Positions 39,971 through 48,834 of a stretch of 64,000 nt of DNA are shown here, piece by piece (within the stretch, counting starts at the first letter, position 1; the number at the start of each line of letters is the position of its first letter). The position numbers and the translations under genes are program-made. The notes beneath the pieces are model-generated. The model had not been told where the DNA came from. It did not search any database and saw only the letters and a program-made list of their open reading frames with translations. The stretch spans positions 1 to 64,000 of the IMG/VR virus record IMGVR_UViG_3300017989_000062, one strand, 5' to 3'. The DNA comes from a virus.

Positions 39971-41866
39971 CTATAATACTAGATTCATATCTCCAAAATC
40001 AAAATTATCTTCACCACCTACTTGATCTTCATTTACTGCTCCTTTAATCTTCAATAAGATCAAATCCTTGGTCATAATACATTGCTCTAAATTAGATCGA
40101 AATGTTGAATATGCTTCTTTTTTGTTGTCACTTTCATTCCATACATATAAAGCTTTGACAACATCATCACCAAGTTCTTCCATTTGAATTGTTGTGTAGT
40201 CAAAATTTCCATCAAGCGTTGATACATATTCAAGAAATTTCTCTTTTACACTTTCTGGAATTTGCTTAATGTAATCAACTTCACTAAGAACTCTATGAAT
40301 GTTTGAATTATATTTTACGGTTTTCTTTTTATGATCAACCTTCTTATGAGTTGGGTTTTCCGAAACTTCTTCCCCAAGTCTCATTTTAACTGTTTTGTCA
40401 ACAATTGTATTTATAATTTGTTCTATAGTGTGTTTATTCTCGTATGGTATCAATAAAGTCCCTTTTTCAAAACCAAAATCATGACCTTCTTTTACATCAG
40501 GAACTTGAGAAAGAACTGGTCCGATTTTATCAAGAAATTTTTCAATATCACTAATGTGTATATCTTCAGGAAGATTAAAAAATCCTTTATCCTTATAATA
40601 TTGATATCGAGTCATAACACAATTCTTAACAACATCAGGTTTACATTTTACCAAGAAACTGAAAACAAACGGATCTAGAAAACAACGAATCGCTGTATAC
40701 ACAATTGATAAATTTTTATTAGCATCAGCGTCTCTTGATTCTCTTGTTTCCCTAACTCTATGAACATAAGCAATTAGTGTCAAAAGATCATATGCTAGTT
40801 CAATATTGTTTACTGATGGAGGTGTTGAAGGGTTATATCTCAAAATACCAACAGCGCTTGGAATTACTAATTGTTGTTGAATGTAACCTCTTAAAGCAGT
40901 CCAGAAATTTACTTTTGATAAATAAGCAAGTGACTTGTGTTCAATATCTGAAAGTCCAGGAAGTAATTCATCAAACGACAAATTCATTCTAACACTGATA
41001 TTTGAAATAAATGCTTCTGTTGGCCACTTTGGATCATGATAAATTGTTTCGATTAAATTAATGAAATTTTCAACTTTGTTATCAAGAATCTTCTCAAAGA
41101 AAACACTTTTGATCTCTTGAACAACTGGTTTATCCGACACACCAGTTTCAAACTCCATTGACATATGCTCTACTTCTGGAATTGTTGGAGATACTTCTTG
41201 TTCAAACTGACTAAAATCTTTCAACATCTCCATTGAGTCTTTTGAAGTTTCTTGTTCAGACGTATCTGGCTCTACTGTCACTTGATTGTTTACGGTAGGG
41301 TTGCTCAAATAACTTGGTAATTTTTGAATGCTTGTTTTGATTCCATTGAGTAATTCTGTATGTAAATTATTTTGATAATCTCTTTGAAGATCTGTATATA
41401 TTGTCCAGAAATTATTTTGAAATACATTCAGAACTTTACATAATATTGTAAATTTTGGAAACGGAATCGCAATTTTACCTTGATCTGATTCATTAATTAT
41501 TAGTGACAAAACTACTATTTGATTTCCATCATCACCAACGCTTGCTACTACATGTAACTGGATGTTATACCCACGTTTTGTTATAGCGTTATTTTCTCCT
41601 TGTTGGCAAACAAGATCTGGGTTTTTGAAATTTGCTTTAACAAGAGATTGAAGTAAATCATCAACACCTGCAAAATCTAAACTGAAATTTCTATTTCTTC
41701 CATCTAGATTTCTAAGACGTAGATAAAGTTTTGGTGGGTTGAATGTTTTACCATCAGCAGTTGACGTAGTAATGTCCACTGAAAGTGAACCACCTGTGTT
41801 GTAGATCTTATCTTCGTGATAAAATAATTGACGATTAATCCATGTTCTATTCTCGTCATAACTCAT
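39971..41866 (-). CDS. large unrecognised protein
   Basis: 631 residues. N-terminal half beta-rich (MSYDENRTWINRQLFYHEDKIYNTGG... KLYLRLRNLDGRNRNFSLDFAG), an acidic linker near 205-240 and a helical C-terminal half with a Lys patch (THKKVDHKKKTVKYN). No known domain. It starts an apparent three-gene unit downstream of the structured gap at 41867-42244. AAAGGAG upstream. Confidence 0.6.
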   Translation of the reverse strand: MSYDENRTWINRQLFYHEDKIYNTGGSLSVDITTSTADGKTFNPPKLYLRLRNLDGRNRNFSLDFAGVDDLLQSLVKANFKNPDLVCQQGENNAITKRGYNIQLHVVASVGDDGNQIVVLSLIINESDQGKIAIPFPKFTILCKVLNVFQNNFWTIYTDLQRDYQNNLHTELLNGIKTSIQKLPSYLSNPTVNNQVTVEPDTSEQETSKDSMEMLKDFSQFEQEVSPTIPEVEHMSMEFETGVSDKPVVQEIKSVFFEKILDNKVENFINLIETIYHDPKWPTEAFISNISVRMNLSFDELLPGLSDIEHKSLAYLSKVNFWTALRGYIQQQLVIPSAVGILRYNPSTPPSVNNIELAYDLLTLIAYVHRVRETRESRDADANKNLSIVYTAIRCFLDPFVFSFLVKCKPDVVKNCVMTRYQYYKDKGFFNLPEDIHISDIEKFLDKIGPVLSQVPDVKEGHDFGFEKGTLLIPYENKHTIEQIINTIVDKTVKMRLGEEVSENPTHKKVDHKKKTVKYNSNIHRVLSEVDYIKQIPESVKEKFLEYVSTLDGNFDYTTIQMEELGDDVVKALYVWNESDNKKEAYSTFRSNLEQCIMTKDLILLKIKGAVNEDQVGGEDNFDFGDMNLVL

Positions 41867-41951
41867 CTTTGAAAATCTCCTTTCTTAATGAATAGTTCTA
41901 TTTTAAATATGTTACTTAGACAAATAAAATTTTCTTTTTAAGAAGACGGAA

Positions 41952-42006
41952 ACCCTACGCCAAGGCGCCCAAGCGCCGGATGGAGTAGTGGTGGACGTAA
42001 GGGTTG
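41952..42006. ncRNA. GC-rich structured element
   Basis: In a 378-bp gap without ORFs. AACCCT-ACG-CC pairs with GG-CGT-AGGGTT with two single-base bulges, enclosing GGCGC-CCAA-GCGCC. The GC content is far above the surroundings. Either strand could fold. It may be a leader RNA of the gene at 41866 or a terminator of the gene ending at 42245. The rest of the gap is AT-rich and also holds the palindrome at 42097. Confidence 0.45.
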
Positions 42007-42096
42007 GAGTAGTATATTTCTTCTTTTCTTTTTTAACATAGTTATAAAACTTTCTTATATATTAAATAACGTCATATATGATGTAATAGTCTATAT

Positions 42097-42120
42097 GTCT
42101 ATAGTCTTTAGACTATAGAC
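42097..42120. repeat. 24-bp near-perfect palindrome
   Basis: GTCTATAGTCT-TT-AGACTATAGAC, 11-bp arms with a 2-nt centre, between two leftward genes. Likely an operator or a hairpin; no T-run follows. Confidence 0.6.
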
Positions 42121-42244
42121 TATGGCAAAATTAATTGGTTAATTTTATTGAATAAAGAGTTAATTTTAAGATCACAAGAAATTCAAATATTTAAAAAGGA
42201 AATTAAATATAACTTTTTCAAATTCAATATCAAAAAAGTAAACA

Positions 42245-43213
42245 TTATATTTTCACATCTCCAACAAATGGTTTTAAAATTGAAATCTTTCCTTCTGCAT
42301 AATCTTTAATTTTTTGATCAATTTTATCTCGAGCCTTCTTACCTGGATCAATTATCTGTATAGCTTTCTCTTTCTCTTGATTTTCGTAATCCTTTTTCAA
42401 ACGTTTGTTTTCTTGAACATTACAACGTCTACATTGGACCCAAATATTACCACAAGATTCTTGTAATCTGCGTATTGAAATTAAACCACTGTTTTCAAGA
42501 ATTTTTAACCATTCTTTAAATTGTTTATTCCAACCAGGAGTAGTTAAGTTTAGTTTTTTTCTAACATCATGTAAATCAATTTTTGGATATATTATATGAT
42601 TTAGATGTAGAAGATATTTTCTAAAAAATAAAGACGGGTATTTTGGCAGGTTGTATAATTTATCAAAAATATAATCTGGTAAGACTGAGACGGCACCAGC
42701 ATAAACGTTATGAAGAAATAAACTCCCAAGAATAGATTCAAATTTTAGAGTATATGTTTTATCTATTAAAGATAAGTTACAAATAAAATCATTTTCAATA
42801 TCTATAAAATGTTGAAACTTATATTTTTCATTAACTAAAGTCATGATTCTATATTTACCAGTAAACTGATAATTTGAAATTAAAGTTAATGTTCTTTGAA
42901 TTTCTTTAGAATTCAAATGTTTAGTAGCTGGAAATAAAGCAAAGTCTCTGAGTGTTAACACAACTCCTTTTTTATAAATATTTTGTAAAACTTCAGATGA
43001 TTCAAAATTAGTAACATATTCTGGATTACAAAGGTATGGTAATTTTGTAGATATGTCTTTACATTTATTACCGTTGGTAGATGCCCACTTTTTAAATTTA
43101 TCCCTTGTTTTTGTAGCAACCAGATCCATAACCTTGTAACAATTCAGAGTCCATTCCTTCGACGGTGTAAAACAATTGTTGATTCCTCTTTCAATAATAA
43201 CCTCAGTGTACAT
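42245..43213 (-). CDS. hypothetical protein, basic, possible DNA-binding
   Basis: 322 residues, Lys-rich. The segment RKKLNLTTPGWNKQFKEWLKILENSGLISIRR (about 220-251) looks like a winged-helix, followed by CGNIWVQCRRCNVQ, a possible zinc knuckle. It is the first leftward gene at the divergent junction with the replication arm, so a regulatory or initiator role is conceivable but unproven. AAAGGAG upstream. Confidence 0.55.
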   Translation of the reverse strand: MYTEVIIERGINNCFTPSKEWTLNCYKVMDLVATKTRDKFKKWASTNGNKCKDISTKLPYLCNPEYVTNFESSEVLQNIYKKGVVLTLRDFALFPATKHLNSKEIQRTLTLISNYQFTGKYRIMTLVNEKYKFQHFIDIENDFICNLSLIDKTYTLKFESILGSLFLHNVYAGAVSVLPDYIFDKLYNLPKYPSLFFRKYLLHLNHIIYPKIDLHDVRKKLNLTTPGWNKQFKEWLKILENSGLISIRRLQESCGNIWVQCRRCNVQENKRLKKDYENQEKEKAIQIIDPGKKARDKIDQKIKDYAEGKISILKPFVGDVKI

Positions 43214-43296
43214 TCAAAAACTCCTTTCATAATATTCAATATTACTCCATTATTATGTTACGCGTTCATAAAAAAATATCTTATGGAACACAACGC

Positions 43297-43307
43297 TATA
43301 TATATTA
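43297..43307 (+). promoter_or_regulatory. promoter-like motif TATATATATTA
   Basis: 65 nt before the ATG at 43372, in the divergent gap that opens the rightward replication arm. Continues TTTACTAAGAAA. Confidence 0.55.
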
Positions 43308-43371
43308 TTTACTAAGAAATTTGTTAGGAAGTATTTCTACACACTATGAACAAAATCTAAAAGGAGGCGCA

Positions 43372-43533
43372 ATGGAAGAATTAGTTTATGAGCTTTTTGG
43401 TTGGACTTCAGATGATTGGGCAGATGTAAAAGAAAACGTATTTTGTTCCTGTATCCTCCTTATCCTAGTGTGTATATTTATTATACCTTGGATTTGGGGG
43501 TGGTTGTCTATACTTAAACTAATCTTTTTGTAA
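43372..43533 (+). CDS. small membrane protein
   Basis: 53 residues: acidic N-terminus (MEELVYELFGWTSDDW) and a long hydrophobic helix (VFCSCILLILVCIFIIPWIWGWL). AAAAGGAGG precedes the ATG at 43372. First gene of the rightward arm. Confidence 0.65.
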   Translation: MEELVYELFGWTSDDWADVKENVFCSCILLILVCIFIIPWIWGWLSILKLIFL

Positions 43534-43543
43534 GGAGAATATT

Positions 43544-43756
43544 ATGAAATGGTTACTGGCTATCGTGATTACATTATTCATTATTTACGGTGAATTGGGA
43601 GCAGATTCACTAAGTGTAAAGTTCGAGCTTGGAATTAATGATGAATATTGCACGGAGCTAGAATCTGAAATTGAAAAACTCGAACTTCAAACAATGTATC
43701 ATGAAGGGTTATTAAAAATATATGTAGATTATTTTGAGGAAATACAAAAATATTAG
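43544..43756 (+). CDS. small protein with N-terminal signal/anchor
   Basis: 70 residues. MKWLLAIVITLFIIYGELGA is a signal peptide or anchor; the rest is an acidic helix. AAGGAG upstream. Confidence 0.65.
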   Translation: MKWLLAIVITLFIIYGELGADSLSVKFELGINDEYCTELESEIEKLELQTMYHEGLLKIYVDYFEEIQKY

Positions 43757-43763
43757 TTGCTTT

Positions 43764-43796
43764 TTTCTGTTTAGGGAACAAAATATAAAACAGAAA
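43764..43796 (+). promoter_or_regulatory. hairpin overlapping the ribosome-binding site of the next gene
   Basis: TTTCTGTTT (43764-43772) pairs perfectly with AAACAGAAA (43788-43796). The 3' arm overlaps the AGAAAGGAG site used by the gene at 43810, so folding would hide part of it. Confidence 0.5.
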
Positions 43797-43809
43797 GGAG
43801 TATGTTATA

Positions 43810-44049
43810 ATGGCTTACGAGTGTCCACAGTGTGGGATGTTTCACCCACCACTACCAAAAGGGGAAAGATGCCCAATGGCTAAAACAAGTCAAGATGGGC
43901 AAGAAGTAAATTTCGAACTTCTATTTGTACCACTAAGAAACATTGTTGAAAGCCAAATTAGTAATAAGAAAATTAAAAATCAAAAGAAGCTATTTGGCGC
44001 TGTGGTTGTTGAGATCACAAAGTTTCTGGAATCATATAAGGAGGATTAA
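43810..44049 (+). CDS. small protein with N-terminal CxxC
   Basis: 79 residues. MAYECPQCGMFHPPLPKGERCPMAK is a zinc-ribbon-like start with three cysteines; the C-terminus is helical. It ends 2 nt before the helicase start and supplies that gene's ribosome-binding site. Confidence 0.65.
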   Translation: MAYECPQCGMFHPPLPKGERCPMAKTSQDGQEVNFELLFVPLRNIVESQISNKKIKNQKKLFGAVVVEITKFLESYKED

Positions 44050-44051
44050 AC

Positions 44052-45293
44052 TTGGGTTTAAGCGAAGAACAAGAAAGGATATGCGATCAAGTTGTTTATG
44101 ATAAAAAATTGTTTTCATATGGACCCAAACAGAAACAACGTCAATCAATAACAATAGCAGGTTATGCAGGAACCGGAAAAACATATTTGATCGCAGAGAT
44201 AGCCAAACGAATTCGCGCACTCAAAACAAAACGGTTTAAAATAGCCTTCTGTTGTTTTACTGGTAAGGCTTCTTCTGTTTTGAGAAAACGTCTGATGGAA
44301 GCAGATGCTATCAAAAACACAGACTATGCTGGAACTATTCATGGTCTAATTTATAAACCTCGTTATGGGACAAATGAAAACGGTCAACAGGTTATAGTTG
44401 GTTGGAATTTGATTAACGATATTGAACAAGATTTGATTATTGTTGATGAAGTTTCTATGGTCAATCGTGAATTGTGGAATGACTTGAAATCATTTGGTGT
44501 CCCAATAATTGCTGTTGGAGATCATGGACAACTTCCACCTATTGGAGATAACTTCAACATTTTAAATAAACCTCATCATGTGTTAACAGAAATCCATCGT
44601 CAAGCTGCTGATAATCCAATAATTAAATTGTCAATGGATATCAGAAATAATGGCAGTATTCCATTTGGACAACATTCTGGAAATGGAAGTAAAGTATATA
44701 AATTTAGTTGGAAGCATCGAAGCACACAAGATTTATTCAATAGTATTCAATGGACAAATGATTACATTATTTTGTGTGGTTTTAATGCAACTAGAGTTAA
44801 TCTCAACAATATGATTCGAGCAAAGTATAAATATACATTACCTGAACCATATCCAGATGAAAGATTAATTTGTCTAAAAAATAATCATTCAACAAAAGTT
44901 ATGAATGGACAATTGGGGACAACAGTTTGGTTTTCTCGTCGTGCTCCACAAGTTTATGAAATGACTTTATCAATGGATGATTTAGACGGTGATTATTATA
45001 CAACTTTAATACATAACTATTGTTTTGGAAAAGAATCATATGATGGTAGTTATGAGGAAGTAAAAAAGAAAAAACAAAGAACTATCCTTAAACGAACAGG
45101 ATATGACACCATGGATCTTTTTGATTATGGTTATTGTATATCTGTTCATAGAAGTCAAGGATCTGAATGGCCGAATGTAGTTTTGTTTGAGCAACGCTCT
45201 AAGCATTGGGATTATGACTATTACAAACGATGGTTATATACTGCAATAACTAGAGCAAAACAAAACTTATTTATTATTTCAGATTTTTGGTAA
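44052..45293 (+). CDS. SF1 DNA helicase, Dda/RecD-like
   Basis: 413 residues. Walker A GYAGTGKT (37-44), CFTGKASSVLRKRL (Ia), DLIIVDEVSMVNRELW (Walker B/II), PIIAVGDHGQLPPIG (III), VHRSQGSEWPNVVLFE (V) and RWLYTAITRAKQNLFII (VI) follow SF1B order. T4 Dda-type helicases unwind 5'-3' and help replication initiation and protein displacement. TTG start behind AAGGAGG. Confidence 0.92.
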   Translation: MGLSEEQERICDQVVYDKKLFSYGPKQKQRQSITIAGYAGTGKTYLIAEIAKRIRALKTKRFKIAFCCFTGKASSVLRKRLMEADAIKNTDYAGTIHGLIYKPRYGTNENGQQVIVGWNLINDIEQDLIIVDEVSMVNRELWNDLKSFGVPIIAVGDHGQLPPIGDNFNILNKPHHVLTEIHRQAADNPIIKLSMDIRNNGSIPFGQHSGNGSKVYKFSWKHRSTQDLFNSIQWTNDYIILCGFNATRVNLNNMIRAKYKYTLPEPYPDERLICLKNNHSTKVMNGQLGTTVWFSRRAPQVYEMTLSMDDLDGDYYTTLIHNYCFGKESYDGSYEEVKKKKQRTILKRTGYDTMDLFDYGYCISVHRSQGSEWPNVVLFEQRSKHWDYDYYKRWLYTAITRAKQNLFIISDFW

Positions 45294-45302
45294 GGAGGAG
45301 TT

Positions 45303-45440
45303 ATGTGGACAATCTTGATATGGGGATTAGCCATTTTCGTTGCTGGTCATGCTTTATACAGAATGGGTGAAGCCGCAGTACAAGGAGAGTCCAGTAGAGG
45401 AAGTTTGGTGAAAGGAGATTTGACTGTTGAGCGACACTAG
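45303..45440 (+). CDS. 45-aa membrane peptide
   Basis: MWTILIWGLAIFVAGHALYRMG: one membrane helix and a short tail. AAGGAGG precedes the ATG by 6 nt. Overlaps the next gene by 14 nt. Confidence 0.6.
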   Translation: MWTILIWGLAIFVAGHALYRMGEAAVQGESSRGSLVKGDLTVERH

Positions 45441-45705
45441 AGTGTTTATTTGTATCTTCATCAGTTCAGCTTTGGTTGGGTTGGGAGTTTTCGTCTTCGG
45501 TATGGAGTATATTGAATTTTTAAAATATGCTTGGCCAATTTGTATTGTCGTAAACTACATTGTTTTATATGTTCTGAAGAGATTGAATTCACATTATTTT
45601 GGTACATTCTTTGTAGTAATCTTCGGACCCATTACTTTACTTTCAATGTTTTTTATTGGTCTATCATTGAGGATATTTCCCATTGTTACGGTGAAATGTC
45701 GGTGA
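45427..45705 (+). CDS. multi-pass membrane protein
   Basis: 92 residues, almost entirely hydrophobic with three helices (about 6-28, 33-52, 58-82). TTG start after AAAGGAG. Followed by a terminator. A holin-like size and topology is possible, but nothing specific shows it. Confidence 0.6.
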   Translation: MSDTRVFICIFISSALVGLGVFVFGMEYIEFLKYAWPICIVVNYIVLYVLKRLNSHYFGTFFVVIFGPITLLSMFFIGLSLRIFPIVTVKCR

Positions 45706-45710
45706 TAGAG

Positions 45711-45737
45711 AGGGAGGTTTTTTAAACTCCCTTTTTT
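45711..45737 (+). terminator. rho-independent terminator
   Basis: AGGGAG plus TTT pairs with AAA plus CTCCCT, followed by six T. Confidence 0.85.
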
Positions 45738-45781
45738 GTTTATTTTTTTGTTTAAAGTAACAAATAAATAGGATGGTGTAT

Positions 45782-46180
45782 ATGACAAATTTGACAAAAA
45801 AGATTTCTAAATTAATGAGATCATGGAATGTTGATATACATGAGCAATATGAAAAAGATGGAGTTGATATAATATGCACCAACATGATGATTCTCTCATG
45901 TTTCTCTGAAGAAGGAGTTGTAAAACTGTTATTTCATGTTGCAGCAAAACCTGATGAATCAGCTCAGGTTGTGTTAGCATTAAAAGAGCTTAAAGAGATT
46001 AACGAGGTAATTATCACAGATTTATTTGTTTATGTTGATAATCTAACAAATATTGTTACAGGGGATGATGCAATTCATGCTTTTGAACATTCTATTAAGT
46101 CAAATATCATTGGAGAATTTATAAGCGATCAAGAACAGTTACATTTTTTAGCAACATGTCATGATTTACCTGAATGTTAG
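45782..46180 (+). CDS. hypothetical protein
   Basis: 132 residues, mixed alpha/beta, no recognised family. The ATG at 45782 is best spaced to AGGA; another ATG lies 9 nt upstream. It precedes the clamp loader gene. Confidence 0.6.
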   Translation: MTNLTKKISKLMRSWNVDIHEQYEKDGVDIICTNMMILSCFSEEGVVKLLFHVAAKPDESAQVVLALKELKEINEVIITDLFVYVDNLTNIVTGDDAIHAFEHSIKSNIIGEFISDQEQLHFLATCHDLPEC

Positions 46181-46201
46181 AATGATAGAAAGGAGAAGTT
46201 T

Positions 46202-47188
46202 GTGAAGATAGAGCAATCATTATGGGTGGAGAAATATAGACCAAAAAAGTTTGAAGATTTAGTTTTACCAGAAGACTATAAAGAACAGCTCTACCGATAT
46301 ATTAAAACAAAAGAAATTCCAAATTTGTTATTTAGCGGTCCTCCTGGTGGTGGGAAAACCACCCTTGCAAGAATTATTGCTTCTAAACAAGGTGTGTTAG
46401 GTAATCCACGAGATAATGTGTTGGAGATTAATGGATCTTCAAAAGAAACTCGTGGTATTGATTTTGTTGATAAGGTTATTGAACCGTTTTTGAAGATACC
46501 ACCAGCAGGCCAAGATCGATGGAGACTTGTATTTATTGATGAGGGAGATCAATTAACAGATCCTGCATTTAAAGCGTTGCGTGGTGTTATTGAGAAGTAT
46601 CAGGTTAAGCATGGACGCTTTATGATCACATGTAACTATCTTTCAAAGATTCCAGGTCCAGTCCAAAGTAGGTTTACACCTTATATTTTTAAACAAATTC
46701 CAGTGAATTTTGTAATTGATTTTTGTAAGAATGTATTGAATACAGAAGGTGTAAATTTTGAAGAGAATGATTTAAAATTTGTGGTGGATGGGTTATATCC
46801 CGACGTCAGACGCATTATTGACCACTTACAACAATGTTCAATTAAGAACCGATTAAAGGTTAATCGAAAATCAGTTCTCACCTCAGAACGTGTTTTAGTG
46901 AGTTCGATGGTTGAGATTTGCAGTCATGTTATGAATGGTCAGATGCATAAGATTAACAAACTTGTTGGAGTAATCACCAATCTTTTAAATGAACATGATT
47001 TGGAATTTAGAAGTGTTTATACACAGTTGTTTTTCAATAAAGATATTAACGTTGCAGCAAAGATTGTGATTAACCAAGCTGCTAATAGTCATAAAGATTG
47101 TCTTGTACCAAGCATGCATTTTATGGCTATGGTTTTAAAAGTTATACAAGCACTTGGTCAATATAAACAAGCTTCGAAGGGAAAGTAA
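46202..47188 (+). CDS. clamp loader large subunit (T4 gp44/RFC small-subunit-like)
   Basis: 328 residues, AAA+ ATPase. WVEKYRPKKFEDLVLP is the RFC signature, Walker A GPPGGGKT at 46-53, Walker B LVFIDEGD and sensor I ITCNYLSKIPGPVQSR with the SRF-type arginine finger. Loads the sliding clamp (49483-50256) on primer ends. GTG start behind AAAGGAG. A separate small subunit (gp62-like) is not recognised, though 47614-47844 is a candidate by position. Confidence 0.93.
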   Translation: MKIEQSLWVEKYRPKKFEDLVLPEDYKEQLYRYIKTKEIPNLLFSGPPGGGKTTLARIIASKQGVLGNPRDNVLEINGSSKETRGIDFVDKVIEPFLKIPPAGQDRWRLVFIDEGDQLTDPAFKALRGVIEKYQVKHGRFMITCNYLSKIPGPVQSRFTPYIFKQIPVNFVIDFCKNVLNTEGVNFEENDLKFVVDGLYPDVRRIIDHLQQCSIKNRLKVNRKSVLTSERVLVSSMVEICSHVMNGQMHKINKLVGVITNLLNEHDLEFRSVYTQLFFNKDINVAAKIVINQAANSHKDCLVPSMHFMAMVLKVIQALGQYKQASKGK

Positions 47189-47189
47189 G

Positions 47190-47603
47190 ATGGGAAATAT
47201 ATTAACAAGAAGTGAAAAACAAAAAGCTGATAAATTACATCACTTTCTTAAGAACTATTCTACAATCATGGAAATACAATCTGTAAAATGTAAAGCGTGT
47301 AATGGTTCTGGATTATCCGGAACTACTAAACTTAATAATGGACAAGGTTTTTCTTGGAATGGGGAATATTGTCCAGTTTGTAGAGGCACAGGATATATTG
47401 ATTTTCGAGATAATAACGAGTTTGCTATTTGCAGTAGTTGTAACGGAACAGGTGGTTCAGGTGCTGGTTGCCCTAAATGTAATGGAAGAGGTGTTGTAGA
47501 TTGGGTTGAAGCGATGAGAATGGGAGTTAAAACTGGCATTACTAATGAAGTAGAGGATAAAGAAATGGAGGAAAGTTTAGCTACAATTTTTCCTCAAGAA
47601 TAA
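47190..47603 (+). CDS. DnaJ-type zinc-finger protein
   Basis: 137 residues. Four CxxCxGxG-like repeats (CKACNGSG, CPVCRGTG, CSSCNGTG, CPKCNGRG) at about 35-108 give the full cysteine-rich DnaJ module with two zinc centres, but no J domain. Possibly binds proteins or helps fold replisome parts. ATG one base after the clamp loader stop, AAGGGAAAG upstream. Confidence 0.85.
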   Translation: MGNILTRSEKQKADKLHHFLKNYSTIMEIQSVKCKACNGSGLSGTTKLNNGQGFSWNGEYCPVCRGTGYIDFRDNNEFAICSSCNGTGGSGAGCPKCNGRGVVDWVEAMRMGVKTGITNEVEDKEMEESLATIFPQE

Positions 47604-47613
47604 TGAGGTACTC

Positions 47614-47844
47614 ATGACAAGACTTCCGCTCTATATACAACACGTTTTAAACCCATTACATGTTTATTGTAGACTTCGTGATTTGAATATTAGAAAAACT
47701 TCAGCATTAGAAATTGCGACAGTATATGATAAAATGTTCTTTCAAGTTTTAAAAACAGTAACAACAATAAATAATTTTAATGGTGAATTAAAAGACGTTA
47801 AATGTAACAATAATAAAAAGGGAAATGGTGAACTTGATTGTTAG
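47614..47844 (+). CDS. hypothetical protein (positional candidate clamp-loader small subunit)
   Basis: 76 residues: helical, ending in an Asn/Lys-rich tail. GAGGT precedes the ATG. It lies in the place where T4-like phages keep gp62, but is much shorter and has no recognised motif. Overlaps the primase start by 7 nt. Confidence 0.55.
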   Translation: MTRLPLYIQHVLNPLHVYCRLRDLNIRKTSALEIATVYDKMFFQVLKTVTTINNFNGELKDVKCNNNKKGNGELDC

Positions 47845-48818
47845 GTATTTACGAAGATAACTTTGTCGAATATTTACGAGAACATCTCGGTGATCCAATA
47901 AAGACGACTCCGAAGAATATAGTGTGTCGTTGCCCGTGGTGTGAGACTGGTGAAGACAAAAGTCATTATCATTTGTGGATTGGTTTAGATTCACCTATTT
48001 TTCATTGTTTTCATGCTGGCTGTGAACAAAAAGGAACTATTACAAAACTTGTAAGATTTATCAATGGTGCAGACCCAGATAAGTTTGTAAATAAAGAACG
48101 TGTTAAAGCTAGCATAAAAAACAAACTTAAATTTGAACGTAACATAGTTAAACCTCAAGAAATAAAAATCCCGCCTCTAAATACTTCTCTATTTCAATAT
48201 AAATATCGTTATATTCAACAACGTTTAAAATTTGCCAATATAAGTATATCAAATATAAAGGGATTAATTTTTGATGTAAATTCATTCATTGAACTTAATC
48301 AACTGCCAATCGACCCTACTTTATTTAGAATTAGGGATTTTTTACATTCTAATTTTGTTGGATTTTTGACAGAGAATAAATCTGTTGTCATTTTGAGAAA
48401 TATTGATCCAAAATCATCCTTCCGATATTATAAACTTAGAGTTCAAGATTCTAAGTTTCTTGATTATTATAAGTTACCTGGTAATAAGAGATTTTCTACA
48501 CATATAGTTCTTGCAGAGGGAATATTTGATATATACTCCGAACATATTTTTGATATAACAGGTATGAAAAGTGAGAGCTGTTTATATGCAGCAGGTCTTT
48601 CAACATCATATCATGCTCTAGTTAAAAGCATTGCTTTACATGAGTCAATCTTTAGAGCAAATGTACATATTTTATCAGACCGAAATGTTGATTTAGACTA
48701 CTATAAAAAAATCAAAAAATATAACGGTCATATAATTGATACAATGACTGTTTATTATAATCGGTTGGGTAAAGATTTTAATGATACGCCAATTGATGTA
48801 GAAAAGTTTATAATATAG
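47838..48818 (+). CDS. DNA primase (CHC2 zinc finger and Toprim)
   Basis: 326 residues. N-terminal zinc module CRCPWCETGEDKSHYHLW... FHCFHAGCEQKG (about 28-65) binds template; the Toprim domain has LAEGIFDIYS (Glu, about 225-234) and HILSDRNVDLDYY (Asp pair, about 280-292). Makes RNA primers for lagging-strand synthesis together with a helicase. TTG start, weak ribosome-binding site, overlapping the preceding gene. Confidence 0.9.
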   Translation: MLGIYEDNFVEYLREHLGDPIKTTPKNIVCRCPWCETGEDKSHYHLWIGLDSPIFHCFHAGCEQKGTITKLVRFINGADPDKFVNKERVKASIKNKLKFERNIVKPQEIKIPPLNTSLFQYKYRYIQQRLKFANISISNIKGLIFDVNSFIELNQLPIDPTLFRIRDFLHSNFVGFLTENKSVVILRNIDPKSSFRYYKLRVQDSKFLDYYKLPGNKRFSTHIVLAEGIFDIYSEHIFDITGMKSESCLYAAGLSTSYHALVKSIALHESIFRANVHILSDRNVDLDYYKKIKKYNGHIIDTMTVYYNRLGKDFNDTPIDVEKFII

Positions 48819-48834
48819 GAGAGGAATTAATGAA

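Noticed and set aside
41952-42006. Twister ribozyme
   Set aside because: Loop sequences are similar but the P2 helix and the U-A cleavage context could not be found by eye; kept only as a structured element.
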